64,000 bases of DNA, taken from NCBI GenBank assembly GCA_027257055.1, contig JAPVLO010000153.1:1364001-1428000 (forward strand). Direction: 5' to 3'. Below, one piece after another: positions 45,791 through 60,504 of this stretch. The translations under genes and the position numbers were made by a program. Below the pieces are notes generated by a model that saw nothing but the letters and a program-made list of their open reading frames with translations, was not told the origin of the DNA and did no database searches. How positions within the stretch are numbered: the stretch's first letter is position 1; every line of letters begins with the position of its first letter. Source of the DNA: Cephalopachus bancanus (lineage: Eukaryota; Chordata; Mammalia; Primates; Tarsiidae).

Positions 45791-45980
45791 TCCAAAATGA
45801 TATTTAAATGATTAATTTGCTTCCATTTTTTATTAGTGCTTGTCTGCCTCACTGGACTTCATCTGTAAGCAGTCATTTTGTATTTGTTTTGTTTTCCATT
45901 ATGGTGCTAAATTTTGACAGTCTTTGTAGGCATAGGTACTCAATATTTGTTTGCTGATTGACTAAAAGGATGAATGACTA
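45791..45980 (+). mobile_element. L2 fragment, right of L1 insertion
   Basis: It resumes the L2 interrupted at 39516. GTAGGCATAGGTACTCAATA and TTTGTTTGCTGATTGACTAAA are a diverged L2 3' end. Confidence 0.55.
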
Positions 45981-48900
45981 TTACTTCCCACAAGAGAGTC
46001 CTTTCTTGCTGTAGCAGTGCCATATTTTATAGACTGAGTCATTTTTTAGGTCTGAGATAGGGAGAAGATAAATAATAAAAGGAATGAATGCTTTGTGGTC
46101 TCCCAGGCTATGTTTTAAATACAAGTTGTTTGGCTCTGATCTACCATGGCCTTCTTTAAAACTTCAACCTACTGCTAATTTATAGAAATTTGAGAGGATG
46201 GAAGTTTAAGGTCAGAAGAAAATTGAGTGGGTGGCACAGATGACTCTGTAATAGCTAGAATCAAGTTGGGGTGTGATTCAGACGTTCTTTCAAACTTTTG
46301 AAACCTGTCAACTTATAACAGGCTAAGAGGAATTTTTGTTGTTGTTTTTAAAGACTTGCTTAGAAAATATGAATAGAAATAACTGGCCTGCAAAACTTTG
46401 ACTAAAGTTCTTTCCAAGTTTTGGAGATAAAACAAACTTAAGCATATTTTCTTTATCAGTATTGAGTTCCTTAGCTATTTAGGAAGAGAAGTGAAGGAGC
46501 TAAGGCAAGAATGTTTCTTCTTTTTGTGCTGGGTGCTCAGTGAGAATCCTTTAACTATACTCAGCTGTTCCAATTTTCAGTTTCCTATGATATCAGATGT
46601 TTGAGAGAAAAGGCAAGACCATTTTTAGAGACATTTATTTAACAAAGAACTCAGAATCTCACCCCCACATTTTACTAGCTTTGATATTAACTGCTTCTAA
46701 CCTATTTCAGGGAAGTTTTCATCTTTCTGAGGTGACTGTGGTGGTGACAATCCTAATTCAGACTCTCAGGGCTCCAGTCTATCTCTTCCTCCAGCCTCTA
46801 CATAGGATATGGCCATCCCATCCAAATCAGAAATACCAGAGAGCTTGACATAGTGGAAGCCATGTTCTCCTACGGACATTGTACCAACTTCAAGGCTCAT
46901 GGCATTTACAAGACATCCCTAACCAAGGACCTTGGTTGCAGGAGCTAAACATGGCCAAATTAATGTACCAATGATTAAATATCAAAAACAAGTCCCAGTA
47001 TATTGGCAAGGTAATAATGTTAAGAGATCTCTCCTAATACAAAAACCCCTTCCAAGATCTGGCTTACATCCATAATCACAATCTGGCTGGTGAACCATGT
47101 TTACAAAAAAAAATGCCATGAACAAATATGACTCAAAGCCAGCTCACATGTCTAAATACTGGAACACTTGCTTTTTCTGTTGGTCACTTATTCTAACTGA
47201 AAGTCAGCTTAAAAATAGCCAGAAAGTAGTATTTTAAAAGGCCTATAAGTAACCAGATAGATTTCTCAATACCCATATATTCAGTTCATAAGCTTTATTT
47301 ATATAGTCTCCCTGATCTTTATTTTGAGAGAGTATATTCTTGCTCCATACAAAATTTAAACAAGCTTAGCAGTATGGTTTCCCAGTTCATAGTATATTAG
47401 AAACAACATTAGAAAGGACAAATGTTGGGAGCCGGCCACGGAGGCCCACTGAGCGTTAGGGATCAGGAAGGGTTGTTGACCCCAAGACCACTAGGATGCG
47501 TTCAGGAGCTATTGACCCTATTTCCTCCCCCTTTCTACTCAGTACTAACCAGATTAAGCTCCTGTGAGCTCAAAACATAGAAACTCTGAGATCAGGACGA
47601 ACACAAGCTAACTTTAGAAGCTCATTGCTCCCATTCTTCCACAAACTGCAGTTTTGGCTTTCACACAACTTATAATTCAAACTCATGTCACATCTAAGAG
47701 CCTTAGTATTGGTCATAGGCTTCTGGGTCATGATCTTAGGATTTATTGAAAGGGTAAATTGTAGAATACAGTTTTAGAAGACAGCCATTTTGTTGAAAGA
47801 ATGCGGCTGGGTTACTTGCAGGTAGCCCACTGCGAACTTTGGACTGGGCCACATTCCAAACATTCTGGAATTAATTATAGTATATAGTCTCTGTTTTTAA
47901 CTTAGCTGTAATCGGGGTAGAAAGAGAGGGATGCACACAAAAATGTAGGAACTCTGTCCTATCAACAAAATATTTGCACTAGTCTAGTTGCCTTCAGTTG
48001 GGAAGTTCTGGGGAAGATAAATTTTCCAACCTGTGTAAATTTCAGTCTGATCAACAACAGACTGAAATAATTCAGTTTCAGCAAATGTTTTCAGCAATGT
48101 AGAGGAATCTCATTTAAACAACCAAGACCAAGGGAAGAAAACCTCAGCATCCTAAAAAGTTTGCCTCTCCATATCTCCGTATTATATTTGTCAGAGAGAA
48201 AGTTATTCAAATAATGCATGTGTTTGTTCAGATTGACCTCATTTCTTTGTAGGAGACACTAAGAATATTTTCTTCTCCCTTGTTGTTAGATTTGTCTTTG
48301 TCTGCCTTCTTGGGGACTTTGGAGATAAGTGCTTTGAAATTACCTAGAAAGAAGCAGATTAATGGTTTTGTTTTTCAAATATCCCAGTAAAGGAATTGAA
48401 AATTATTATTTGTAAGGTTGTAAATAGATACTTAAATAATTAATGAAGCACAGAAAATTGAATATCCCCTCCAGACACACTTAATTAGCACCATGGACCA
48501 AAGATCTGCAAAATGAAACTATTCTAAGCTAAAGTCAGAAATCCTCAGGAGTCCTCACTTACCTCGGCTTTCTAAATTTCCCTCCTGGGATTGACCCACG
48601 TTGTCTGATCAACACATTGCTTTGACTTGCTCTCTATCTCACAGACCTGATGAAGGTTATGAGTCTCTAGTGAGGCTTGGACAATGTCTCATCTATCACC
48701 AATTTGAGGAGCTTAGTGGATACTATTTGGAACCCCAGGGTCTCAGTCATTGGATATATTTTTTCATGAATCCTTTATCTATCCAGGGCAGTAAGTATCT
48801 CTAGTAATGACAAAAATGAGAGTTAGCGATGACAACTTGGGTCACTCTAAGAAACACATGGGATTGCTGTTACAAAGATCTGCTGATAGAAAAAAGATCT

Positions 48901-49324
48901 TCCCATTTAGAGATGTCTCATCCCACTTCTATCTGTCTTGGGCCAGTATTTCCTTTACACCTCTATGCCATAAATTCAGTAGGTGCTTATTAATTTTAGA
49001 TCCAGTCTTCTACTGGTTATAATGAATTACTTTTATATCAGTTATTTTCCTAACTCTGTCTTCATTGATGTGGGCCCATTTCTATTTCCATGCCTGGTTC
49101 ATTAGCATTGGGAGGGATTGGGCTCTTAGAGTCCAGTCCTAGTATGCCTTTATGTAATGTGAGAGACCACCTTCTCTCTACTCCAAAGCAAAGACCGTTT
49201 GGTGCTTCTTTTCATCTTGAAGATCTGTGTACTACCTCAGGCTGTTCCCCAATGGTTTCCACTCATGAATGATGGGATATTATAGTTCAAAATGGTAAAT
49301 GGCAATGACAACACTAATATTAAA
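45981..49324. other. No recognised gene
   Basis: Unassigned DNA. At 47423 TGTTGGGAGCCGGCC, followed by a relatively GC-rich stretch to about 47560, could be the start of an LTR, but I found no end or duplication. Open frames are short and without motifs. Confidence 0.45.
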
Positions 49325-49483
49325 CATTTAATCCTATTTTATTTTAGACTCAAAGGAGTGCAGGTTTGTTATGTGGTTATATTTCATGATGGCGACTTTG
49401 GTCTTATATTAAGCCTGTCACCCAAAGGGTACCCAATGCAAAATTTTTCTACCCTTGCCTTCTTCCTCACCCCCCTTAGGAAT
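49325..49483 (-). mobile_element. Old L1 3' UTR fragment (L1MA/L1PB-like)
   Basis: TTTATTTTAGACTCAAAGGAG, GCAGGTTTGTTATGTGG and AAGCCTGTCACCCAAAGGGTACCCAATG match the complement of older L1 3' ends, the same family as 16141-16350. Confidence 0.75.
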
Positions 49484-49559
49484 TTTCAGTGTCTGACAAT
49501 AGTAGTTTTCAAAATGCATTAGAATTTTAAAGCACTAATGTATGCATAATTTATTGTGA

Positions 49560-49700
49560 ACTTCAAAACAGTTTTGTGTAGAATGTAGTACAAGGGTAAG
49601 TTTTATCATTCTTATTTTACAGATGAAGAAGATGAAAGAGAGTGACCTGTCCAAAGCCTCAAACCTAAAATGCGGCAGAAGAGAAACGGACTGAGACCTT
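49560..49700 (-). mobile_element. MIR-like fragment
   Basis: ATCATTCTTATTTTACAGATG, AAGAAGATGAAAGAGAGTGACC and GTCCAAAGCC are the complement of the MIR central part. Diverged. Confidence 0.55.
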
Positions 49701-51150
49701 CAGGGTCCTTCAACATTCTACTTCAGGTTGCTGCCTCTCAGTCATCTGAGAGCATCATGTGATGCTGTGATATAACAGCAACAACAACAACAAATCAATG
49801 TTGTTCCTTGTATGTGAAGATGATGTGGATATCATGAAAAACTGGTGCAAAACCATCTTCTTATCCCTCATGTGACAATGACAGGAATTTCCAAGCTTTG
49901 CTTGGAATTTGGGAGAAATGAAAACTTGGAATTAGATAAAACTAAAAGGTCCTTCTGGCAATGAAATCTTTGACCTGATTAGCATCAGGCTGTCTCTAAT
50001 CAAGAGCACAATCATGTATAATGAATAGATTAAGCTGCTTTCAGTAAAGGGAAGAGAAACCCAGAAAATGCCTACAAATATCTATTATCCCACATTAAAA
50101 ATATGTGATGTGCTCTTTCTTATTTTAAATCTGATGAAATGAATGAGTTTACTTATAGATCTTTCCTCTGGCATGAAAATTCTAGAATGAAGCAGGCAAA
50201 GGAAAGGCCATTGATGGAGAGCTGCTGGGACCCTTGCCTCACCATGCAGGTTATGTGCACATTTCAAAAGAATCATAACTTCCACGCTCTTGTGGTCCTG
50301 CTGCTCAATTAGAGAGAACAGCTTGGCCTTTTTCATTGTGCCTTGTGTGAATACCCTTTGATATTGGTGGGGATCCCAGGGCTGAGTGAAAGAACAGAAT
50401 GAGAAGCCAGCACCAGGAGAGTATTTGATCGCTGGGTCGGGTCACAGTGAGAGCAGACACCTGCTAGTGGGGATAATCTTATGCTAACTGAGGCGATCAG
50501 TCTTGGCCCGGCTAACTGCAGCCAAATGCAGGTGTTTATGTAAGCTAAACCTTGAATGTCTGACTGTGTACCAGCAATGAGCATATTCACTGAGCCTGGA
50601 ATTCTAGACAATCATAATGTCAGGTCTGCTTTCAGAAACAGGTTTGTTTGGGTTCCGTATTTATCAGACTGCTGAAAGTGTTACAAGAAACAAGGGAACA
50701 CACCTAACAGACCACCGCACCTGAATCAATGGGAAAAAAAAGGAATGCTTCAACTTCAGCCATCCTTATTACTACTTCTCACATCTTGAGTGTACTGGCC
50801 TTTTCCTCTCCTGTTAATTTTGACTGGGATGAGAAATAAAGATGAAGAATAAAACAAGGAAGGAGAAGGAGGCATGCAAAATGAGACAGGTTTCTGAGTG
50901 GCTTGTTCATGTGGAACAAAAAATATAAAACAAGGCCCCATGAAAAAGAAAGCATTTTTTGCTTTCTTTGTGTCTATGACTTCAGACAAGTTTCCTTTAG
51001 TACAGTCCTTGACTATAGCATAATGTGATGAAAGTTATTACTACTAAGAACAACCAAACTTTTCAGGGGCGCTTGTTGGAAAAGCAAAGCGACTATCCAT
51101 TAGTCAGCTTCAAGGCATTCTTTCCTCTCCTCCTGTGCAAGTAAATGACC
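49701..51150. other. No recognised gene or repeat
   Basis: Unassigned DNA with a short (CAA)n at 49772-49792. Minus-strand frames at 50085-50336, 50333-50611 and 50756-50989 lack motifs. Confidence 0.5.
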
Positions 51151-51151
51151 C

Positions 51152-51360
51152 ATTGCAGTGTCCAGAGAGCCACCTTCTCTCTGAGGTTCCACAGTGCATG
51201 CAAAGCCATCCTCTCTCTGAGGTACCATGGATACAGAACCAGCTTCCCTCTGAGGTGCCTTAGTATATGCAGAGCCCTACTCCTTATGAGGTTCTACGGT
51301 GTTTTTCTCTGAGGTTCTACAGTATATGCAGAGTCAGCCTCCCTCTAAGGCACTGCTGTA
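51152..51360. repeat. Degenerate 36-bp tandem repeat, about six units
   Basis: The core CTGAGGT recurs at 51181, 51217, 51250, 51286 (as ATGAGGT), 51309 and 51345 (as CTAAGGC), with spacings 36, 33, 36, 23 and 36. Each unit is built on GCAGAGCCA...CCCTCTGAGGTTCTACAGTATAT. In one frame the first units read as a 12-residue repeat (for example QCMQSHPLSEVP), but stops follow. It matches no minisatellite I know. Confidence 0.85.
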
Positions 51361-51557
51361 GGGAACAATAGTAATGGTATCCAATAAGGAAGAAAGGAAA
51401 CAATGTGCTTAATTTAGCTCATCTAGTTTGATGCACTTTCCTGTTTCTATTTGGCCCAATTTTTCAAAAGCAAGAAGATTGAGATTTGAGAGAAGTGAAG
51501 GGACATTGTATCTGTCACATACAAAATTATGGAAATATAACATTAGAACAACGTTTG

Positions 51558-51848
51558 AGTCAGGCTCGGTGGATCAGCCTGTAATCCCACACCTTTGGGA
51601 GGTTGAGGTGAGTGGATTGCTTGAGCTTGCGGGTTTGAGACCCGCCTGGGCAGCGAGACCTCATCTCTACAATAAATCAAAAAATCAGCCGGGCATGGTA
51701 GCCCGCGCCTGTAATTCCGGCTACTCGGAAGGCTGAGGCAGAAGGATCTCCGGAGACCAGCAGGCGAGGCTATGGTGGCCGGAAGCGGCCACTGCACTCC
51801 AGTCTGGGCAACCAAGGGAGATTCCAACTCAAAAAAAAAAAAAAAAAA
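51558..51848 (+). mobile_element. Alu element, young local subfamily
   Basis: A complete dimer with poly(A). A perfect 13-bp duplication AGAACAACGTTTG occurs at 51545-51557 and 51849-51861. The hairpin reads GCGGG-TTTGAGA-CCCGC, with the stem intact and one loop change. Confidence 0.97.
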
Positions 51849-51861
51849 AGAACAACGTTTG

Positions 51862-54247
51862 CTATGAAGCAATTGTCCAGAATCTTTATAAGTATGACAT
51901 CATAATGTTCAATGATTAACCTAGAAAATAAACTCATATAAGAAGATGGTGGAGGGAAACAGCAAATTAAGGTCCATTTAAACATAAATTTATAATAAAT
52001 TATAGTGTTCAGTCTCCAAAAAAGAGAACTTTAGAAATCCTTTTTTTTAAATTTGCAGGATTAGAGTTTTATCTAAAGGAAATGATGTTAGTGGTGGTCA
52101 AATGTTATCACTTAGAGCAACCATCAGGAGATCATGGAGACTATCTTCATGGTCAGTAAGTTTTGAAAAAAATTGCTTTTGTAGCAATGCATGCTCTTCT
52201 GTGTGATTTACATGGGTTGTTTTCATTTTCAAAATGTAGTACTCTTCTGGGTTAGAATTAAAGGTATAAATTATTTTCTCTAGTTAATGCCTCAGGTCAG
52301 ACACCTTCCTGAATCCCACATTGTTGTTGGCAGGATTGCCTAGAAGCATGATGCATGACTCACAAGCACATATGGCAATGATATTTAAAACAAGACCTGG
52401 AAGTGGAGTTCCATTTTTACCTGCCATGCCATTAGCACTAATGAGGGCTTCATAAAGAAGATCAATTTAGCCTGGGTGGTTCTAGTCATACCTAAGGGAG
52501 GAGTGGGACATCTGTTAACCGGAAGTCATATCATTGTGTTACTTTAATGAAAATAGAAAAGAGAAGCATGGTGTTAGCCTTTGTCAAATATTTTTTAAAA
52601 ATTGAAAATGTCAGCTCACTGTTGCTTACTGACTTGGATTTGCTTTTTTAAGCCATCCTCTGTTAGAATCAGAAGGGCTTGGGTACAAGTTATAGTGGGA
52701 CCTGAGAGAACCTCTGGGTGTCATCTAGGCCCAGAAGCTATGAGTATGCATCAATTTCATTGGAATTGGATGGAGTAGAGATGTACTGTCTGGGGGTCCA
52801 CTGCTGTGGAAATTCCCTGGACTGTACTTGAACACTCACAGGCCTAGTGGACATGAACATGGTTGTGGATATGAATCCATGGGAAGGGAAAGGCACTGGT
52901 TCTCTGAAGAAGCCCATCAAGATCTATGGGAGCACTTGGAGCCTCCATCCATGATAAGTCAATATCCTTCCCAAGTTTTCACCCTAGTGTCTGTTGCCTT
53001 CTCTCTGTGTCCTTTTGTTTTGCAGTTGTCTCCCAAAGACCAGGGCAGGATTAATTCTGAGCCAGAGGAGACTTTCCCATCTAACTTGTTATCACAGCTG
53101 GGATTAGGGTAAAGCACATGTTATGAGTCAGGCAAGTGCAGGGTCAGATTCTGGTTTTATTTAAAACTTTTATATTTATAACTTTTATATTTAAAACTTT
53201 TTTATTCTTCATCATGGATTTGGGGGCATTGCTTTTTCAAAAATATTGCATAAAATACTATTTATCTGGATAACAGTTTTTTTTGACCACTGTTAAATTT
53301 TGTGCCTAAGGCGAGTACCTCACTTGCCTCACCCTAGTCCCATGATTTGGTCCTTGCCTTGTCCTCAGATGTGATCTCAACAGTAACAGCCTAAACTAAT
53401 GTCTCCGTGGGTGCTTACTAGGGAAGTGTAGCTTCAAGTGATATAGATGAGACACTTTCTGCCCCAGGACTGAGGAGCGAGAGTAAGAAATCAGCAAACT
53501 TCCTTGGCTTTGGTTTCTATTAAGGACTGGCCATCTCCTCATGGGCATTTTTGTATATGAAGTTTAGTTATAATCAGTATAATTTCTTTAAAAGTAGAAA
53601 CTGAATCCAGTCATGTTTTTTTTTAGTACTGAAAGTAAATGAGAATTCATTGCTCTTGGATTAAAATGAATCCGGCAATTTTTATCATCCTCCATTTGCT
53701 TGGCAATGAAAAAAACCTTAATCAAACATAAACATGATAAATGATTCAAAATTAATTTGAGCATCACGAAATAAGTTGCACCTAATAAATAGAAACATGG
53801 CAGCAAAGAATGCTTTTTCCTTTGTATAGAAATATGACATCTTTCCTACGTGGGGGAGGGCAGCTCAGAGAGCTGCTTTTTGCTGTACAACATATGTTCA
53901 ATTCCCACTATGTTCCGTAGTTAGCAGAGTTTCCAAGGGATTGGGTTGGGCCTGGAAACAAGTCAACTTTTTTGGGTTTGTTTTTTTTTTTGTAATGGCT
54001 TTCTACCTTCTCCCTTTTATATTTTCCTTTTCACTTTAGAACCCTGTCCTCATTACCTCTATAGTCCAGTTAACAACCTGTACTGTGCTCTAGTTACTTT
54101 CCTTTGCAATCCTCCTCCCTCCATCAGCCAGAATTGACTTTAGGTGATGGCTTGATCAAATATGGTTTATTTTCTTATGTCTAAAGGTAGATAGTCCATG
54201 GCTGGTGATAATTATTTTCATCTAAGCCTATTGTTACCCTGAAGAAT
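51862..54247. other. No recognised gene
   Basis: Unassigned AT-rich DNA. A strong-looking acceptor (CTTTTGTTTTGCAG) ends at 53025 and is followed by a short open stretch and GGTAAAGC near 53110, but no partner exon is seen. A tRNA-like phrase lies at about 53860-53915. Confidence 0.45.
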
Positions 54248-54330
54248 GATTTGAGTTCCTCCAGGTATATTCCCAATAGGGCAATTGCTGGGTCATAATG
54301 GAAGGTCAATTTCTAGTTCTTTGTTTTTTT
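54248..54330 (-). mobile_element. Small L1 ORF2 fragment
   Basis: TTCCTCCAGGTATATTCCCAATAGGGCAATTGCTGGGTCAT is the complement of the late ORF2 region seen at 17850-17890 and 40020-40075. It is short, with unclear ends. Confidence 0.6.
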
Positions 54331-55024
54331 AATCATATGCTTTTTTCAATACCTATAAATACTGGGCAGAGCACACTGAATGTATGGTAAATTAAGTGGA
54401 TGAAAAAAAAGAGAGAATTGGGTAGAAGATTAAGGCTAAGCATAGATTCTAACATTTAGGGAGTATACTGGACACAATCCAGAGTCCTGACATGTGCTGG
54501 GTTAAAGTCAGACCACAGGGCCACAATCCATCTGGAGAAAATTGACTCTAGAATGCCTCAAGTGTAGATTAATACAGAAACAAGTGTGAGGATGTGCATA
54601 TAATTTCTCAGTTTAAAATATTTGTAGAAATGTGTAAAATGCAATAAGATACAAAATCATAATCAGAAAGCATCCCATTGGGAGCTTAAATATGGTCATT
54701 TGACTTGTAGCTAGAGAATATAAATAGATAAAGATTTTGTTTATCAGACTCATGGGAGAATGTGGAAAAGATACAGGCTAATTTTCTACTGAAGACTTTC
54801 TTTTTCTTTTTTAGGAGGTTAGGAGGATATATGCAATCCAAAGTATCTCAAGGACTTCAGTTCTGTGTAGAAAATATGTCATGCAGCTGGGCTTCCTGCA
54901 GCTCAAGGAAAGAGATTTTCATACCAGAGTAAATTAACTAAACAATAAAGAGAATTCACATGAAGAAAGAGTTAAACAATTAAAGCTCTTTAGTCATCTC
55001 CTACCACTACTTGTGAAATCAACA
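54331..55024. other. No recognised feature
   Basis: AT-rich unassigned DNA between an L1 fragment and a MIR. No coding or repeat signal recognised. Confidence 0.5.
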
Positions 55025-55145
55025 AGAGTACATAGGTTTTGGAGATAGATATACATGGATTGAAATTCTGACTCTGATATTTACTAAGTACTCAACTTTG
55101 GGAAACTTATTTAATTACCCAGAGCTTCATCTTTCTTCATTCATT
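55025..55145 (+). mobile_element. MIR fragment
   Basis: AGGTTTTGGAGATAGATATAC, TGAAATTCTGACTCTGATATT, ACTAAGTACTCAACTTTGGG and AGAGCTTCATCTTTCTTCAT follow the MIR order. Confidence 0.75.
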
Positions 55146-55758
55146 CAGCATTTATTAAGTATTCATCATTTAGCATATATTTGAGCCAGATGCTGGATAT
55201 ACTAAAATATCATGATAACTCATGGTTCTTAGGATTTTATAATATATTATCCAGCTTAATTTTGGAAATTAAACAGAATTAATTGGATTAAAGTAAAGAA
55301 TCTAGAACTAAACAATCTTAGTTTTCATTACCATTCTCCTATCTCCTTGTATGGCTTTGCTGAAGCATTTTTCTCTGTTAACTTCACAAGTCATGATTAG
55401 ATTGATTTTTTTTTCCTCAGAAACATTTAATAGGAATTTATGAACAGAATCTACGTCTCAGAGAGTCGTGAGACAAGATGGCAAATCCCTTCACTGTTAT
55501 CCCACAGACTCAGGGCTTATACCCCATAAGGAATTTGCCTAAGGGAAAGATTTATGGTTAAGTATGCATTTATGATAACATTAAGGTTGTTTTGACCTAA
55601 GGGCAGGATTTAGGGTAAATTCATGAAGATAGAAAATCTTAGAGACATTCCAAAAACTGGAGTTAATCAGAAGTCATCATGGTAGATTAGCATCCAAGAT
55701 GGAATTATTTCAGTATCCACATCTGTTTTGGACTTAGATTGACTTTTAAAACTCAATA
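55146..55758. other. No recognised gene
   Basis: AT-rich at first, then a segment (55440-55640) with GACAAGATGGC and TTTATGATAACATTAAGG that may be part of an old repeat. It borders the zinc-finger retropseudogene, whose homology begins abruptly near 55760. Confidence 0.4.
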
Positions 55759-55761
55759 TAA

Positions 55762-57480
<1,719 letters not shown>

Positions 57481-59027
57481 ATTGAGATGAAATTATATAA
57501 ATGAGAGGAATGGGATAAAGCCTTTAGCTCTCATTCAATACTTGGTTGACATATGAACATCTATATTTAGGGATTCCCTATAGATAGGCAGAATGGGGTA
57601 AACCTTTTCACTGTTATTCTGTTTTCTCAGCATCAGAGAATTTATACTCTAAATTTTTAGGATCTGTAATGACTGGAAAATCATATATCAAGTTATAAAC
57701 TATAGAGATATGGTAAGAAATGTACAGATGTAAAGAGTGCCATTTTCTTTACTTAAATCACAGATCTTGTGAATGTACAAATGTAAAAAATGTCTAAAGA
57801 TATTAACCAGCAAAAACTTTATTTGACATTAAACTGCATTGGAGAGAATCTCCAAATTTGAAGAATGTGGACTGGCCTTTGTTCAAAATATTTGCCATTG
57901 GGAATACTAGGGTATTCAGACTGAAAACTTTACAGATACAATTTATATAAAAATGTATTTACTGAAAAGTCAAGTTGAAAGAAAAATCAGATATTGAATG
58001 GCATTAGAAGATGGTTTTTGTTTTTAGGAAAGCATAAGTATATTCCCTGTAGAGTTTTGGTTGTGCATTGACAGAATTTGAGGGTATTTTGAAAAGCAAA
58101 CAACATTGATGTAACTCAATTCACATGATGCTATGCCTTCAGTCATAGTGTTTATGTAAAAGCATGAGGTCAGTTGTTGATACTTTAGAGCTATGAAATG
58201 TCCTTGTATAGTAGGTCACCAGCAGTCATCCCATGTTTTTCATGGAGAATGAAGAGCACTGATATGTAATCTCCTTTAAAAGATCAAAGTTAAGAGGTTT
58301 TTTTGTGACTCACACTGAGCATCATTGTAAGTTCAGCATGAGGTGGGTGCTCAGGATAACATATTTTTCCATGGAAATAAATGGCAAAGAATCATTGAGA
58401 GTTTTGAAAATCATTTGTCTTACTACTTACATGTTAATGAGAAAAAGAGGCCAGACCATTAATATCTTGATACATCTTCATAGTATCAATACTTACAAGC
58501 CATAACTGTAATTTGATATAAAGAAATATTTTCATAGACATCAGAGGAAAGATGCACATATTGTAAATTTGTTTAGTAAATAATAGATTCAGTTCTGAAA
58601 ACTGAAGAAAGCTGTTCACACATATATCACACTATCAGAAGAACAGAAATGCTTGAATGTTTGTAATTTGCTTTTGCTAGTGAGCATACAGTAAAATTTG
58701 AAGGTTTATGTAGGCTATGTAAATTCATTTTTTAAATGAACAGAATTGCTAATAAAGTATTAACATTTGTTGTCCACACAATAAATTGTTATGTTGCCAG
58801 AATTGTTAATCTATTCTATCTTACTCAAGGTTGTAGGAAAATGATGACCATACACTACTGAGTAACTTATGGAAGGATGTTTCTAGTGATCCTTGTTTTA
58901 TAGGTTGTATTTTCTTTTTTTTTTTTCAGTTATGGGTTACTTTGAGTATTGTAATAAAGATTATACAGGAGTATAATTATAAGACCTAACTTTCTGAATC
59001 CTGATTATTGTAAATACGTATATATTA
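57481..59027 (+). other. Region downstream of zinc-finger retropseudogene, possibly its 3' UTR
   Basis: Finger-like remnants persist to about 57560 and more faintly near 57840 (GGAGAGAATCTCCAAATTTG). Beyond this the DNA is AT-rich with AATAAA-type signals near 58751 and 58780 but no clear poly(A) tract or matching target-site duplication, so the 3' end of the retrocopy is not fixed. Confidence 0.4.
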
Positions 59028-59308
59028 GGTTGGATTTTGACTCTGGTGCCCAGGCTGGAATACAGTGGAAAATTCATGGTCACTGCAGCCTCAACGTGTT
59101 GGTGTCAGGCCATCTTTCTTCTTTAACCTCCTGAGAAACTCTTGACACAAACATTTGCCATTGTGCCCAGCCAACTATTGAATTCATTGTTAAGACAAGG
59201 TCTCACCAAGTTGTTCAGGCTGGCCTGGAAACCCTAGACTAAGGCAGTCTATTGTACTTTACCCCAAATTGCTGGAATTATAGGCATTAGCCACATTGCC
59301 CAGTCTCT
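59028..59308 (-). mobile_element. Alu element, very diverged
   Basis: GACTCTGGTGCCCAGGCTGGAATACAGTGG, CACTGCAGCCTCAAC and AGACAAGGTCTCACCAAGTTG with CAAATTGCTGGAATTATAGGC show both Alu arms in antisense, with many changes. Probably an early Alu. Confidence 0.85.
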
Positions 59309-60156
59309 TCTGTTTCCTTTCCAGTCATCTGGCACTGGGTTGGAAGCACTTGTCCCCTCAAGTCATCTGCTTTTAACTCCTGTGCTGTGGGCTCTGGGCT
59401 CTGGAATATCTTCAACATTTATATCTTGATACCCTTCCTTTTCCACTGTTTTGCCATAAACACAATTATTCTTTGTAATTTCTTGATTCACTCTGGAGAG
59501 ACCAAGTGCTCATATGGAAACATTACATCACATGGTGCGTGAAACAGAATCTCACAAAACTTGCATTATTCACCTGGTAGTAGAAAGTGGTCACAAAATT
59601 ATTGACTGATAACACTGTCTCATAGCTAATTTTATGCAGCTATGAGTTAATACTGCATCTTTACATTTATTTACACATTTCCCAACTGCTGATTGTGCCA
59701 TGTATGCCCTGCAAGTGCAGAAATTATATGTTTTTACCTTTGTATGATAGATTTTTATATATTTTATGGTAGTAAATGTCAAAATAGACAAGAATATACT
59801 TCTAGTTGTTGTTCTCATGATGTATTGGTAAAGTATATTTCTAAACTATGGTTTTTCTGTTTCTTTTAAATGACCACAAATTGTCAAAGAAAAAAATTCC
59901 AGTGTATTTGTTAAAAAAATGGACATATGGAGGTCAAATCCATGTTCTCATGGGCTAACAGTACAGTGAGAAAAATAGATGTGGGATCAACAAGACAGTG
60001 TAAGTTTGAGGAGCCATATTTGGAAAACAGCCAAATCAAAGTAATGATCAATATAATAAATCGATAACATAAAATGTATGGGATAACATAAAATTAGATT
60101 GTACTGATAACAGTACTGCTGAGTAGAAATGTTGAGCACAATTTATATACTAAAAG

Positions 60157-60187
<31 letters not shown>

Positions 60188-60334
60188 TAAAAGTCAAAGT
60201 CCAAGTAATAAAAAATACGATTACAGTTCTACATAAATGGTGACTTAAATGTAAAATATTAAACATTTCTGAAACATTTATGTAGTGGTTTGAGTAAAAT
60301 ATGTGAAAAAAATAAAAGTATATACAAAGAAAAA
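59309..60334. other. No recognised gene; (TA)n inside
   Basis: AT-rich unassigned DNA including a (TA)n stretch at 60157-60182. No coding signal. Confidence 0.5.
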
Positions 60335-60500
60335 AAAAGAACTAGCTCTTTGTTTTATTGATTTTTCTATTGTTTTTCTGTTTTTAGTTTCATTGATTTT
60401 TACTCTTTGTTTCCTTCTTTTCTTCTTGCTTTGGGTTTATTTTGCTGTACTTTTTCTATGACTCGAGATGGGAGCTTAGACACTTTTATTCTATTCTAAC
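60335..60500 (-). mobile_element. Old L1 ORF2 fragment
   Basis: AACTAGCTCTTTGTTTTATTGATTTTTCTATTG is the complement of the ORF2 phrase encoding the segment between endonuclease and RT. An old (L1M-like) copy. Confidence 0.65.
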
Positions 60501-60504
60501 TGTC

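Noticed and set aside
45263..45852. Three overlapping frames of about 90-100 codons
   Set aside because: They sit in the 5' UTR of the minus-strand L1 and have no known domain.
47423..47900. LTR-like start TGTTGGGAGCCGGCC
   Set aside because: No matching end, poly(A) signal in the right place or flanking duplication could be found.
52828..53112. A 94-codon frame with an acceptor-like site at 53025 and donor-like site near 53110
   Set aside because: Single isolated splice-like signals are common in AT-rich DNA. No partner exon, domain or conservation evidence is available.
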